Source of the DNA: Flavobacterium sp. | GTDB lineage: Bacteria > Bacteroidota > Bacteroidia > Flavobacteriales > Flavobacteriaceae | Reading direction: 5' to 3' | Length of the DNA: 64,000 nt | Assembly: GCF_029945805.1 (NCBI RefSeq) | Contig: NZ_JAQSDH010000001.1 | Span: 31,748 to 95,747 of the forward strand | Shown here: piece by piece, positions 36,667 through 48,316 of the stretch | Layout: the number at the start of each line of letters is the position of its first letter | How positions within the stretch are numbered: the first letter of the stretch is position 1 | Position numbers and translations under genes: made by a program | Notes under the pieces: model-generated | Database searches by the model: none | What the model was told of the DNA's origin: nothing | The model's input: only the letters and a program-made list of their open reading frames with translations

Positions 36667-37599
36667 TTATTTGACATCCATCAATTCAACGTCAAAAATT
36701 AAGGTAGCGTTTGGTGGAATCACACCACCTGCTCCGCTTGGTCCGTATCCTAAATAAGATGGAATAACGAAACGTGCTTTGTCTCCAACTTTTAGGAGTG
36801 CAATTCCTTCGTCCCAACCTTCAATAACTTGACCTTGACCCAATTTGAATTCGATTGGTTTTTTTCTTGGATAAGAGGAATCGAAAACTTTTCCAGTTTC
36901 TAAAGAACCTTCATAATGAACGGAGACTGTTTTACCGCTTTCAGCTTGTTTTCCTGAACCTTTTTGAATCATTTTATAACGCAAACCGCTTTCTGTTTTT
37001 TCAAATCCAGCAGCCAATTCTTCCATTTTCGCTTCTCCTTCTTTTTTAGCGTCGTCTATTTTTTTTTGACGAGATCCTTCAAAGGTTCTAAAAGCTTCAA
37101 CCGCATTCCAATTTTTAGCCTCGTCTCCTACTCTTATAATCTCAACTTTCTCTAACATATCACCTTGAGCGACAGCATCCACAATATCTTGACCTTCAAC
37201 CACGTTTCCAAAAACCGTATGTTTGTTATCTAACCAAGAGGTTGGAACGTGTGTAATATAAAATTGTGAACCGTTAGAAGCCGGACCCGAATTTGCCATA
37301 GCCAAAACTCCTGGTTTATCGTGTTTCAAACTTGGGTGAAACTCATCTTCAAAACTGTATCCTGGACCACCAGTTCCAATTCCTTGTGGACAACCACCTT
37401 GAATCATGAAATCTGGAATTACTCTGTGAAATTTTAATCCGTCATAATAAGGTTCTCCTTGTGGACGTGATTTATTTTCCAAATTTCCTTCTGCCAAAGC
37501 AACAAAATTCCCTACTGTTCCGGGCGTTAAATCATGTGTTAATTTTACTAAAATAGAACCTTTTGAGGTGTTGAATTTAGCATATATTCCGTTTTCCAT
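36667..37599 (-). CDS. Cyclophilin-FKBP fusion peptidyl-prolyl isomerase
   Basis: A 310-residue protein without signal peptide. Residues 1-160 are a cyclophilin: LKFHRVIPDFMIQGGCPQGIG, GVLAMANSGPASNGSQFYITH and WLDNKHTVFGNVVEG, with active-site Arg, Phe and Gln present. A charged helical linker (about 165-205, with KKIDDAKKEGEAKMEELA) joins an FKBP domain (about 206-310) with VSVHYEGSLETGKVFDSS, VIEGWDEGI and FVIPSYLGYGPSGAGGVIPPNATLIFDVEL. Both active sites look complete. This is the dual immunophilin (CFBP) type described from Flavobacterium johnsoniae and a few other organisms. Cytosolic chaperone and proline isomerase. Confidence 0.93.
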   Translation of the reverse strand: MENGIYAKFNTSKGSILVKLTHDLTPGTVGNFVALAEGNLENKSRPQGEPYYDGLKFHRVIPDFMIQGGCPQGIGTGGPGYSFEDEFHPSLKHDKPGVLAMANSGPASNGSQFYITHVPTSWLDNKHTVFGNVVEGQDIVDAVAQGDMLEKVEIIRVGDEAKNWNAVEAFRTFEGSRQKKIDDAKKEGEAKMEELAAGFEKTESGLRYKMIQKGSGKQAESGKTVSVHYEGSLETGKVFDSSYPRKKPIEFKLGQGQVIEGWDEGIALLKVGDKARFVIPSYLGYGPSGAGGVIPPNATLIFDVELMDVK

Positions 37600-37684
37600 C
37601 GTGTGAATTTTTTAATTTAGTGGTGCAAAGATACTATAATATTGTAATTTTGAGTAGCTATAAAAACGAAAACATAAGTTCTAC

Positions 37685-38484
37685 ATGGACAATTTAGATG
37701 ATTACCTCGAACTTAACAAGCAAACTTGGAATAACAAAGTTGATGTTCACATTGCATCCGATTTCTATGAAAATGAAAACTTTTTAAACGAGAAGTCAAC
37801 TCTCAATTCAATTGAATTGGATTTGCTTGGCAACGTTTCTAATAAAAAATACTGCATCTTCAATGTCATTTTGGACAAGATACGATTTCATTTGCAAGAC
37901 TTGGTGCAAATGCTACAGGTGTAGATTTATCAGATAAAGCTATTGAAAGAGCAAAAGAATTTAATTCGAAATTAAATTTGAATGCTGAGTTTATTTGTTG
38001 TGATATTTATGATTTACCAGATCATCTTAACGAAAAATTTGATATTGTTTTTACCAGTTATGGTACTATTGGTTGGTTACCTGAATTGGATAAATGGGCC
38101 AAAGTAATTTCTCGTTTTTTAAAACCAAATGGTAAATTTGTAATGGCTGATTTCCATCCGTTTATTTGGCTGTATGACGATGATTTTAAAGAAATTTTCT
38201 ATAATTATTTTAACGTAGAGCCTATTCTTGAGGAAGGTTCAGGTACTTATGCCGAAAAAAAATCTGAAATCGAAAACAAAACCATTTCGTGGAATCATCC
38301 AATTTCTGAGATTTTAAATGCATTAACTTCAAATAACCTGGAAATCAATCAGTTCAATGAATTCGACTATTCACCTTATAATTGCTTCAAGGAAATGAAA
38401 GAATTTGAACCAGGAAAATTGCAAATTAAAGCTTTCGGAAACAAAATCCCAATGGTGTATTCGATTTTGGCAACTAAAAAGTAA
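37685..38484 (+). pseudogene. Class I SAM-dependent methyltransferase, broken by a -1 frameshift
   Basis: Two frames together make one methyltransferase. The first (from 37685) covers the N-terminus (MDNLDDYLELNKQTWNNKV to LDLLGNVSNKK). The second resumes in another frame at about 37849 with ILHLQCHFGQDTISFARLGA and then ATGVDLSDKAIERAKE, the SAM-binding motifs I and II, and continues to 38484. The join lies at the run of six A at 37844-37849; one more A restores a continuous reading frame (266 residues). The separate ATG at 37978 is only an internal Met. So this is either a recent pseudogene or a missing base in the assembly. Substrate unknown. Confidence 0.85.
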
Positions 38485-38561
38485 GCATTACTAAATTGAA
38501 GTTAATTTGATTTCAATAAATAGAGCAAATCAATAAATTTGCAATCAATTAATAAATAATA

Positions 38562-39281
38562 ATGGAAAATTTAAAAGGAAGAAAAGCAATAATAACAGGC
38601 GGCGGAAAAGGATTAGGAAAAGCAACGGCATTAGCATTTGCAAAAGAAGGAATTGATGTTGCGATCACGGGAAGAAATGAGCAAAATTTAATTGAAACCG
38701 TAGCGGAACTTTCAGCATTTGGAGTAAAAGCGATCTATGCAACATTTGACGTTGGAAATCATAACGAAGTAAAAATCGGAATTCAAAAAATAATTTCTGA
38801 ATTTAAAACGATCGATATTTTGGTGAATAATGCTGGTATTGCCGCTTTCGGAAGTTTTTTGGAAATGCAACCAAAACAATGGCAAGCAATTATTCAAACC
38901 AATCTTATGGGAATGTATTATGTAACTAAAGAAGTGCTTCCATATATTATTGAAAACAATCAAGGTGATATTTTCAACGTTTCATCTACGGCTGGAATTA
39001 CTGGAAATGCTGGAACATCGGCGTATTCCGCATCAAAGTTTGCCGTAATTGGCTTATCAGAATCGTTGATGAAAGAAGTGCGGAAAAATAACATTAGAGT
39101 TTGCACACTTACGCCAAGTACCATCGCATCAGACATGTCAATTGAACTAGGAATTGCAAATAGAAACTCAGAAGAAACCGTTTTACAACCCGCTGATTTT
39201 GCGGAATTGATTGTTGCAGCCTTACATTTACCAAGACGAGCAATGTTAAAAAGTGCTTCGTTATGGTCTACAAATCCATAA
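38562..39281 (+). CDS. Short-chain dehydrogenase/reductase, FabG-like
   Basis: A 239-residue SDR. NAD(P)-binding GGGKGLGKATA near residues 12-22, NNAGIAAFG around 88, catalytic Ser in NVSSTAGITG (about 139) and YSASK (Y152, K156). The core set of Asn, Ser, Tyr and Lys is intact. It resembles 3-oxoacyl-ACP reductases, but the class is large and the substrate cannot be deduced. A lone gene between the methyltransferase remnant and a convergent hydroxylase. Confidence 0.85.
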   Translation: MENLKGRKAIITGGGKGLGKATALAFAKEGIDVAITGRNEQNLIETVAELSAFGVKAIYATFDVGNHNEVKIGIQKIISEFKTIDILVNNAGIAAFGSFLEMQPKQWQAIIQTNLMGMYYVTKEVLPYIIENNQGDIFNVSSTAGITGNAGTSAYSASKFAVIGLSESLMKEVRKNNIRVCTLTPSTIASDMSIELGIANRNSEETVLQPADFAELIVAALHLPRRAMLKSASLWSTNP

Positions 39282-39322
39282 AAAAATACTCGATTTACTA
39301 TGTAATTGTGAACAAGATGCAG

Positions 39323-40462
39323 TTATCGACTTGAATACTCCTCCATATTTAAATTTTTATCAAACGGACTCTTTGTAAACGGATAAACCGCTTGCTTCAT
39401 ATAGCCTTTTGGATAATTCGCTTCGAGTAACCCTGTATCTTTTGGCCATTCTTTATTGGGCAGATAATACGTTCCAAACATCCTGTCAATGAAAGGAAAA
39501 ATGGTTGCAAAGTTCTTTCCGTAATGATCAGAATCCTTGCAATGGTGCCAATGATGGTACTGAGGCGTTGCAAAAATATATTTCAAAAATCCGAAATTAA
39601 TTCTGGTATTCGAATGAATCAATACAGCATGAATCGCCATGAAAATTACATAAACATTAAATGTAATAGTTGAAAATCCGAACACATATAGCGGAACAAA
39701 GGCCATCGAACGCGTTACAAAAATATCTATAAAATGTGTTCTTGAACCCGCAAGCCAATCCATGTTTTCTGTAGAATGATGAATGGAATGAAAGCGCCAC
39801 AAATAATGATGACTGTGGAAAAATCGGTGTGTCCAGTATTGAAATAAATCGGCAATGAAAAATGCCATAAACAATTCAATTAAAAATGGTAAACTCTGAA
39901 CCCAAGTGTGCAATCCTGACAGCCCCATCCAACCAAAAAATACTATGGCAGGCTGTTGCGTAATGGCTCCGAAAAACTGAATGAGTAAATGACTCACGAC
40001 AAAATAAACCAAATCAGTGCGCCATTCTTCATGAAAGGTTTTTTGATCTTTTCGCTTTGGAAAAACCATTTCTATTGGAATAAAAATTACTGCCATCAGC
40101 AATAAATCCAATAAAAGCCAGTCCAATCCCAGATGCCATTTCGTTGCACCAACTGCTACAGGAGAAACATTGAATCCGCCAAGAACAATGGCTAAAGTGC
40201 AAAATACAAGGCCAATCAAAGCCCATTTTTTTTGCTTACTAACCATAAAGCTAATCAGTCCAAATAGAAAAGAAGCGATAATCGCAGCGGTTAAAAGCAT
40301 CTTCATAGATTCTCCGGTATAGACTTCTCTAAATTGAGGCGTTGTCAACCATTCTGGATATTTAAAACACAAAATACCCAAAAAAGACAAAACACCCAAA
40401 AAAATTGAAGCATATCCACTGATGTATCCTTTTCCAAAATCAATATTTTCTTTTACTTCCAT
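39323..40462 (-). CDS. Sterol desaturase / fatty acid hydroxylase family membrane enzyme
   Basis: A 379-residue membrane protein starting at the ATG of 40462 (MEVKENIDFGKGY); the frame extends 22 codons upstream, but the added residues would lie in the promoter region. About four N-terminal helices precede the di-iron histidine clusters HRFFHSHH, HSIHH and HWHHC. These are the hallmark of the fatty acid hydroxylase superfamily. Enzymes of this type hydroxylate or desaturate lipids (sterol, carotenoid, ether-lipid or sphingolipid); the substrate here is unknown. Divergent from trmD. Confidence 0.85.
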   Translation of the reverse strand: MEVKENIDFGKGYISGYASIFLGVLSFLGILCFKYPEWLTTPQFREVYTGESMKMLLTAAIIASFLFGLISFMVSKQKKWALIGLVFCTLAIVLGGFNVSPVAVGATKWHLGLDWLLLDLLLMAVIFIPIEMVFPKRKDQKTFHEEWRTDLVYFVVSHLLIQFFGAITQQPAIVFFGWMGLSGLHTWVQSLPFLIELFMAFFIADLFQYWTHRFFHSHHYLWRFHSIHHSTENMDWLAGSRTHFIDIFVTRSMAFVPLYVFGFSTITFNVYVIFMAIHAVLIHSNTRINFGFLKYIFATPQYHHWHHCKDSDHYGKNFATIFPFIDRMFGTYYLPNKEWPKDTGLLEANYPKGYMKQAVYPFTKSPFDKNLNMEEYSSR

Positions 40463-40568
40463 TAAGTGATTATTAAGTTTACGAATATATAAAAACTTCA
40501 ATTTGTTCTGACTATATTTTATTAACACTACTTTACTATTTACCTTTGCACTAATAAATTTTACTTTT

Positions 40569-41246
40569 ATGAGAATTGATATTATTACTATACTTCCTGA
40601 ATTATTGCGAAGCCCTTTTGAAGCCTCGATTATGAAACGTGCTATTGAAAAAGGTTTAGTGGAAGTTCATTTTCATAATTTAAGAGATTATACGACCAAC
40701 AAACAAAAAAGCGTAGACGATTATCCTTTTGGCGGTGGTGCGGGAATGGTGATGAATATTCAGCCTATTGACGACTGTATTACCCATTTAAAAAGTCAAC
40801 GCGAATACGACGAAATAATCTATATGTCGCCAGACGGAGAAACTTTGAACCAGAAAATGGCAAATACGGCTTCGATGTATGAAAATATAATTATACTTTG
40901 TGGACATTATAAAGGTGTGGATCAACGCGTACGCGATCATTTCATTACCAAAGAAATTTCGATTGGCGATTATGTTTTGAGTGGTGGTGAAATTGGCGCT
41001 ATTGTTTTCTGCGACGCAATTATCCGATTAATTCCTGGTGTTTTATCCGATGAAACTTCGGCCTTGACTGATAGTTTTCAGGATAATTTACTTTCGGGTC
41101 CAATATACACACGTCCGGCCGACTACAAAGGATGGAAAGTTCCCGACGTTTTAACCAGCGGTCATTTTGCCAAAATTGACAAATGGCGCGAAGACATGGC
41201 TTACGAACATACTAAAAATCGTCGTCCGGATCTCTTAAATGAATAA
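40569..41246 (+). CDS. trmD: tRNA (guanine-37-N1)-methyltransferase
   Basis: A 225-residue SPOUT enzyme: [22 protein letters not shown] at the start, [12 protein letters not shown], the trefoil-knot segment [17 protein letters not shown] and [13 protein letters not shown], then the family-typical RPDLL near the C-terminus. It methylates G37 of tRNAs reading CNN codons to prevent frameshifting. It is followed by rplS, as in many bacteria, but with its own promoter in between. A TACCTTTG box at 40541-40548 is a plausible -7 element. Confidence 0.96.
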   Translation: MRIDIITILPELLRSPFEASIMKRAIEKGLVEVHFHNLRDYTTNKQKSVDDYPFGGGAGMVMNIQPIDDCITHLKSQREYDEIIYMSPDGETLNQKMANTASMYENIIILCGHYKGVDQRVRDHFITKEISIGDYVLSGGEIGAIVFCDAIIRLIPGVLSDETSALTDSFQDNLLSGPIYTRPADYKGWKVPDVLTSGHFAKIDKWREDMAYEHTKNRRPDLLNE

Positions 41247-41305
41247 ATAATTAGTTGACAACTGATAATGAGCCTGTTGCGTATAAAAAAATTATCAATT
41301 ATTCA

Positions 41306-41335
41306 TTGTTAATTATCAATTAAATTTTATCTTTG
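41306..41335 (+). promoter_or_regulatory. Promoter of rplS
   Basis: TTG (41306-41308), 19 bases, TATCTTTG (41328-41335), an exact Bacteroidota consensus. Transcription should start near 41342, leaving a leader of about 65 bases. Confidence 0.72.
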
Positions 41336-41341
41336 CCCCCA

Positions 41342-41406
41342 CTTTGACCAACCTCTGGCGAGAACCGTGAATGTTGCTCAGATTAAAAAACCATAATTAT
41401 ATAAAA
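41342..41406 (+). promoter_or_regulatory. Structured 5' leader of rplS, possible L19 leader
   Basis: Between the predicted transcription start and the start codon lies a hairpin: GAGAAC (41360-41365), loop CGTGAAT, GTTGCTC (41373-41379) with one bulged G. The position and compact structure fit an autoregulatory ribosomal-protein leader; I recall that an L19 leader has been proposed in Flavobacteria, but I cannot verify the match here. Confidence 0.42.
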
Positions 41407-41757
41407 ATGGCAAATTTAGTAGATTACGTTAATAACGAATTATCAACAAAAAAAGATTTCCCTGCTTTCGGAGCTGGTGATACAATCACTGTGTACTACG
41501 AAATTAAAGAGGGTGAAAAAACAAGAACTCAGTTTTTCAAAGGAGTTGTAATCCAAAGAAAAGGTGCAGGAATTACTGAAACTTTTACAATCCGTAAAAT
41601 GTCTGGTGCAGTTGGTGTAGAGCGTATCTTCCCAGTTAACATGCCAGCTTTGCAAAAAGTAGAAGTGAACCAAAGAGGTAAAGTTAGAAGAGCTCGTATC
41701 TACTACTTTAGAGAACTTACTGGTAAAAAAGCAAAAATCAGAGAAAGAAGAAGATAA
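41407..41757 (+). CDS. rplS: 50S ribosomal protein L19
   Basis: A 116-residue ribosomal protein; the start at 41407 (MANLVDYVNNEL) matches the family, while the upward-open frame adds 12 residues inside the leader. Conserved blocks: FPAFGAGDTITVYYEIKEG, KTRTQFFKGVVIQRKGAG, TFTIRKMSGAVGVERIFP and KVRRARIYYFRELTGKKAKI. It sits at the 30S-50S interface. Preceded by trmD and followed by a terminator. Confidence 0.97.
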   Translation: MANLVDYVNNELSTKKDFPAFGAGDTITVYYEIKEGEKTRTQFFKGVVIQRKGAGITETFTIRKMSGAVGVERIFPVNMPALQKVEVNQRGKVRRARIYYFRELTGKKAKIRERRR

Positions 41758-41775
41758 TTCTAAACTCTCAGTTCA

Positions 41776-41811
41776 TAAAAAAAGTCTCGATTATATCTAG
41801 ACTTTTTTTAT
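41776..41811 (+). terminator. Intrinsic terminator after rplS
   Basis: Arms AAAAAAAGTCT / AGACTTTTTTT with an 11-base loop (CGATTATATCT). Confidence 0.82.
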
Positions 41812-41906
41812 TCTGTAAAATTAAAGACTTAAAATCGACAATTTGACAATTAAAATCTCTTTAAATAGCAATTTGATAATTCAATCGATTTCGTAGTTAA
41901 AGTTAA

Positions 41907-44183
<2,277 letters not shown>

Positions 44184-44185
44184 AT

Positions 44186-44218
44186 AAAAAAGCGACTTTA
44201 ATCAGTCGCTTTTTTTAT
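44186..44218. terminator. Bidirectional terminator between icd and the secreted protein gene
   Basis: Arms AAAAAAGCGACT / AGTCGCTTTTTT, loop TTAATC; its right end touches the stop codon of the convergent gene. Confidence 0.86.
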
Positions 44219-44892
44219 TCCTTTTCTCGGATTCCATCCATTCTATTAATTTTCATGATGGCTTTGTAACCCGTATTCAAATCCCAATTCTGAGTGGTAA
44301 TTAATTTTCCGTTGCCGTCAAAAAAAGAAAATTGGCCCGTATTTGGAAAAGATTCACCGACATTCAATGCTTCAATCTGAACGTCATTCAATCCTTTTTT
44401 GAGCATAAAATTATAGGTTTTAAACCTTCCTTCCAAAGTTACAACTGGCACAGCTCTTTCTCCATTTAACCAAATACAAACCTGATCGCCATCAATTGCT
44501 GAATTGTCCCTGCATGCAATGCTCAATTTTTCAGTGAAAAGTTTAAAATCTCCGAGATACATATCGCTACTAACATTTTCTCTTGTGTAACCCTCAGATT
44601 TCAATTGCTTATTCATCTTATCAGTATATTCTTGAACCGGACTCGCAAATTGCTCTTTTTCAAAAATACTTCTCTCTTCTTCTTCTTTTTTGAGTAGCGA
44701 AACACCTGATAGCAATTTATCTTTTTTATCAAAAATACTTGGATATGTTATTGATTTGGAACTTGTGGGCGCAACGTTTCCTTTTGGAGATGAAACCGGT
44801 GCGATATTAAGGGTCCTTTTAGGAGATTCAAATTGTGAAAATCCTGTAAAAGAAAATAGTAAAAAAAATAAAAAAGCATAAACTGCTTTCAT
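44215..44892 (-). CDS. Exported protein of unknown function
   Basis: A 225-residue protein with a signal peptide (cut after FTGFSQ). The mature N-terminal half is low complexity and charged (SSPKGNVAPTSSKSITY, KKEEEERSIFEKEQF). The C-terminal half looks like one beta-sandwich: SIACRDNSAIDGDQVCIWLNG, VTLEGRFKTYNFMLKKGLND, then FSFFDGNGKLITTQNWDL. The two Cys of the third quarter could form a disulfide. I recognise only a general resemblance to secreted, ligand-free-looking Flavobacteria proteins. No nearby partner. Confidence 0.68.
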   Translation of the reverse strand: MKAVYAFLFFLLFSFTGFSQFESPKRTLNIAPVSSPKGNVAPTSSKSITYPSIFDKKDKLLSGVSLLKKEEEERSIFEKEQFASPVQEYTDKMNKQLKSEGYTRENVSSDMYLGDFKLFTEKLSIACRDNSAIDGDQVCIWLNGERAVPVVTLEGRFKTYNFMLKKGLNDVQIEALNVGESFPNTGQFSFFDGNGKLITTQNWDLNTGYKAIMKINRMDGIREKE

Positions 44893-45029
44893 GTATGTGT
44901 TATTTAGGTTGTAAAAGTATTTAAATTACAGACAAAAATTGTTCCAAATTAACCATTGATTAACAAATACTTTACAAAAAATAACAATTATGATGTTAAA
45001 TTTGCATCTAAAATTCCTAATAAATTTCT

Positions 45030-47402
45030 ATGTATAAAAATAGTATGCTGCTGTTCCTTTTTAGCTTAGTAACTTTTAGTTCGTTTTCACAAGAAAAATT
45101 TACGCTAAGCGGAACGATTTCCGATACAAAAAATAAAGAGACGCTTATTGGTGTAAACATCTACGTTGTTGAGGCGAAAGCTAGTTTAACCACCAACGAA
45201 TACGGCTTTTATTCTGTTACTTTGCCTGCAGGCGAATACACTATTTTAACAAGTTATTTGGGTTTTCAAGAAACAGAAGACCAAATAAATCTAAATCAAA
45301 ATATTAAAAAGAATTTTTTCCTTTCCGAGAATTCGCAACAATTGCTAGAAGTTGTGATTACCGATAATAAAAAGCGAGCAGAAATCAGAAAGCCAGAAAT
45401 GAGCGTTAATAAACTTTCTATTCAAACGGTAAAACAAATGCCCGTTATTCTTGGTGAAGTTGATATTCTGAAATCAATTTTAACCTTGCCAGGAGTTACC
45501 AACGCTGGTGAAGGACAATCTGGTTTTAATGTCCGTGGTGGAAGTGCGGATCAAAACCTTGTTCTACTTGATGAGGCAACAATTTATAATTCATCGCACC
45601 TTTTCGGATTTTTCTCTGTTTTTAATGCCGATGCTATCAAAGATTTGAAGTTGTATAAAGGTGGAATTCCAGCGCGTTTCGGTGGAAGATTGTCCTCAGT
45701 TTTGGATATTTATCAAAAAGAAGGAAATAAAAACGGATTTCACATGAACGGAGGAATCGGTTTAATTAGTAGCCGATTACTTGCTGAAGGTCCAATTAAC
45801 AAAGGAAAAGGATCGTTCCTTGTTGCGGGAAGAGGCTCGTATGCACATCTCTTTTTAAAACTATCCGACAATCCTAATTCGGCATATTTTTATGATTTGA
45901 ATACCAAATTAAGTTATGAACTCAATCAAAAGAATAATTTGTTTTTATCCGGATATTTTGGTCGCGATGTTTTTAACATCAATGAAAGCTTCGTGAATAC
46001 GTACGGAAATGCAGTAGTAAATTTGCGATGGAATCATTTGTTTTCAGATAAATTATTTTCGAACTTTTCCATGATTTACAGCGATTACTATTATGGACTA
46101 AAGCTAGATTTTATAGGATTCAATTGGGATAGTGGTATCAAAAACTACAATATCAAATACGACTTTAAACACTACTTAACTGATAAATTAAAATTGAGTT
46201 ATGGCGTAAATGCACAATATTATGACTTTAATCCAGGAAAAATTGAGCCGTTAAACGCAAATTCAAGTATTAATGAATTCCAATTAGACAAAAAATTTGC
46301 ATTGGAACCTGCTTTATATTTTGATGTGGACCAAAAAATAACCTCCAATTTCTCTATCAATTATGGGTTACGATATAGTATGTTTTACCGATTAGGGCAG
46401 CAAACGATCAATACGTATGCTAACAATCAAGCCGTAACGTGGAATAATGACTTCAAGATTTACGAAAAAGCAACAGCAACCGGAACGCGCTATTATGGCA
46501 GCAACGCTGTAATTGCAAATTTTGACAACTTAGAACCTCGAGTTGCCATGTCGTATTCGTTTAACGATAATCAATCGATAAAAGCGAGTTATAATCGGAT
46601 GGCGCAGTATTTACACTTGATTTCCAACACACAATCGCCAACACCATTAGACGTTTGGGCACCAAGTGATAATTTTCTGAAACCGCAAACTTTAGATCAA
46701 GTTGCTTTTGGATATTTCCAAAATTTTAAAGAAGATAAGTATTCCTTAGAAGTAGAAACGTTTTATAAAAAAATCAAAAACCGATTGGATTATATTGATG
46801 GTGCCGATTTGATTGCCAATAATGCAATCGAACAAGTTGTCCTTAACGGAAATGCAAGGGCATATGGATTTGAAGTTTTATTCAAAAAAAACGAAGGTAA
46901 ATTTAACGGATGGATTTCGTATACATTATCAAGAACAGAACAACAAACGACCGGAAGAACGGCAGAAGAATTGGGAATTAACAACGGAAACTGGTACAAA
47001 ACGGGATTTGATAAAACCCATAATATTTCCATAGTTTCAACGTATGAACTCAATCAAAAATGGAAATTTGGATCCATTTTTACACTACAAACGGGCCAAC
47101 CAGTAACCTATCCAAACGGAAAGTATGAGTACCAAGGCATTCTTATTCCTAGTTATGGATTGCGGAATGAAAACCGTCTTCCTACCTATCATCACCTAGA
47201 TGTTTCGGCAACCTATACGCCAAAACCCGAAAAGAAAAAAGGATGGCAAAGCGAATGGGTTTTCAGTGTGTACAACTTATACGGTCGAAAAAATGCGGCT
47301 TCGATTTCGTTTAGACAAAATGAAGATACCGCAACAAATGAAGCGGTGAAGCTTTCCATTTTCGGAATTGTACCAAGCGTTAGTTATAATTTTAAATTTT
47401 AA
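45030..47402 (+). CDS. TonB-dependent outer membrane receptor with carboxypeptidase-like N-terminal domain
   Basis: A 790-residue outer membrane protein: signal peptide (cut after FSSFSQ), a carboxypeptidase-regulatory-like domain (FTLSGTISDTKNKETLIGVN, residues 24-105), a plug domain (LPGVTNAGEGQSGFNVRGG, LLDEATIYNSSHLFGFFSVFN) and a 22-strand barrel to the terminal Phe (VPSVSYNFKF). A TAAATTTG box at 44997-45004 precedes it. It should import a substrate by TonB-driven transport. The gene 3 bases downstream encodes a DUF4249 lipoprotein, the usual partner of this receptor group; the imported substrate is unknown. Confidence 0.92.
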   Translation: MYKNSMLLFLFSLVTFSSFSQEKFTLSGTISDTKNKETLIGVNIYVVEAKASLTTNEYGFYSVTLPAGEYTILTSYLGFQETEDQINLNQNIKKNFFLSENSQQLLEVVITDNKKRAEIRKPEMSVNKLSIQTVKQMPVILGEVDILKSILTLPGVTNAGEGQSGFNVRGGSADQNLVLLDEATIYNSSHLFGFFSVFNADAIKDLKLYKGGIPARFGGRLSSVLDIYQKEGNKNGFHMNGGIGLISSRLLAEGPINKGKGSFLVAGRGSYAHLFLKLSDNPNSAYFYDLNTKLSYELNQKNNLFLSGYFGRDVFNINESFVNTYGNAVVNLRWNHLFSDKLFSNFSMIYSDYYYGLKLDFIGFNWDSGIKNYNIKYDFKHYLTDKLKLSYGVNAQYYDFNPGKIEPLNANSSINEFQLDKKFALEPALYFDVDQKITSNFSINYGLRYSMFYRLGQQTINTYANNQAVTWNNDFKIYEKATATGTRYYGSNAVIANFDNLEPRVAMSYSFNDNQSIKASYNRMAQYLHLISNTQSPTPLDVWAPSDNFLKPQTLDQVAFGYFQNFKEDKYSLEVETFYKKIKNRLDYIDGADLIANNAIEQVVLNGNARAYGFEVLFKKNEGKFNGWISYTLSRTEQQTTGRTAEELGINNGNWYKTGFDKTHNISIVSTYELNQKWKFGSIFTLQTGQPVTYPNGKYEYQGILIPSYGLRNENRLPTYHHLDVSATYTPKPEKKKGWQSEWVFSVYNLYGRKNAASISFRQNEDTATNEAVKLSIFGIVPSVSYNFKF

Positions 47403-47405
47403 ATC

Positions 47406-48230
47406 ATGAAGAAAATACTATACATAGTATCCTTAATTACTTTTTTAAGTTTAACAAGTTGCGAAGAAGTTGTTGACTTAAAATTAGATACTGCTCCGGC
47501 CAAATTAGTGATTGACGCTTCCATCGATTGGGAAAAAGGCACAACAGGAAACGAACAAACCATAAAATTATCCACTACTACGGGCTATTACAGTAATGTA
47601 ATTCCGAGTGTTTCCGGCGCAACCGTTTTTGTCACAAACAGTTCGAATACCGTTTTTAACTTTATAGAGGATGTTCCCAATTCAGGCAATTACAACTGTA
47701 CTACTTTTGCTCCAGTCCTTGGAGACACCTATGTTTTAACAGTAAATTATGCAGGTCAAACCTATACTGGTTCTGAAAAAATGATTGCGGTACCTGATAT
47801 AGCTAATGTGACTCAAAGAAATGATGCTGGATTTAGTGGAGAAGATATTGAAGTTAAATTCTTTTTTCAAGACAATCCCTTAGAGAACAATTCCTATTTG
47901 ACCCGATATAAAACACCAGTCAAAGCATTTCCTGAATTTGAAGCTTTTGATGACCGTTTCGAGCAAGGAAATTTAATGTTTGGCTTGTATTCTAACGAAG
48001 ATTTAAAAGCGGGTGACACTATTGATTATACGCTTCATGGCATTTCAAAACAATATTTTAATTACATGAGAATTTTACTTGGCAACGCTGGAACTGCTGG
48101 AGGCAGTCCTTTTCAAACGCCACCAGCGACCGTTAGAGGGAATATGGTAAACCAAACCAACGAAACAAAGTATTGTTTGGGTTATTTTAGGGTGTGTGAA
48201 GTAGTCAAAACCCAATATGTTGTTCAATAA
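47406..48230 (+). CDS. DUF4249 lipoprotein, partner of the TonB receptor
   Basis: A 274-residue protein with a lipoprotein signal (lipobox SLTSC, Cys20). The DUF4249 pattern is clear: DLKLDTAPAKLVIDASIDWEK near the start, tandem beta-sandwich regions, and a C-terminal block with YFNYMRILLGN and Cys-containing GYFRVC. Family members sit at the cell surface with TonB receptors such as the one 3 bases upstream and are presumed substrate-capturing lids, an inference from gene pairing. The last residues (FRVCEVVKTQYVVQ) are intact. Confidence 0.85.
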   Translation: MKKILYIVSLITFLSLTSCEEVVDLKLDTAPAKLVIDASIDWEKGTTGNEQTIKLSTTTGYYSNVIPSVSGATVFVTNSSNTVFNFIEDVPNSGNYNCTTFAPVLGDTYVLTVNYAGQTYTGSEKMIAVPDIANVTQRNDAGFSGEDIEVKFFFQDNPLENNSYLTRYKTPVKAFPEFEAFDDRFEQGNLMFGLYSNEDLKAGDTIDYTLHGISKQYFNYMRILLGNAGTAGGSPFQTPPATVRGNMVNQTNETKYCLGYFRVCEVVKTQYVVQ

Positions 48231-48316
48231 TTTACGATAGTTGACGTGCGACATACGACGTAGAATTTAATTACTTTTACCAATCGAAAATCAAATACTA
48301 AAAATCAAATACTAAA

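Noticed and set aside
37844..37849. Programmed ribosomal frameshift at the A6 run of the methyltransferase gene.
   Set aside because: No supporting stem-loop or Shine-Dalgarno-like stimulator is visible, and the family has no known frameshifting; a lost base is simpler.
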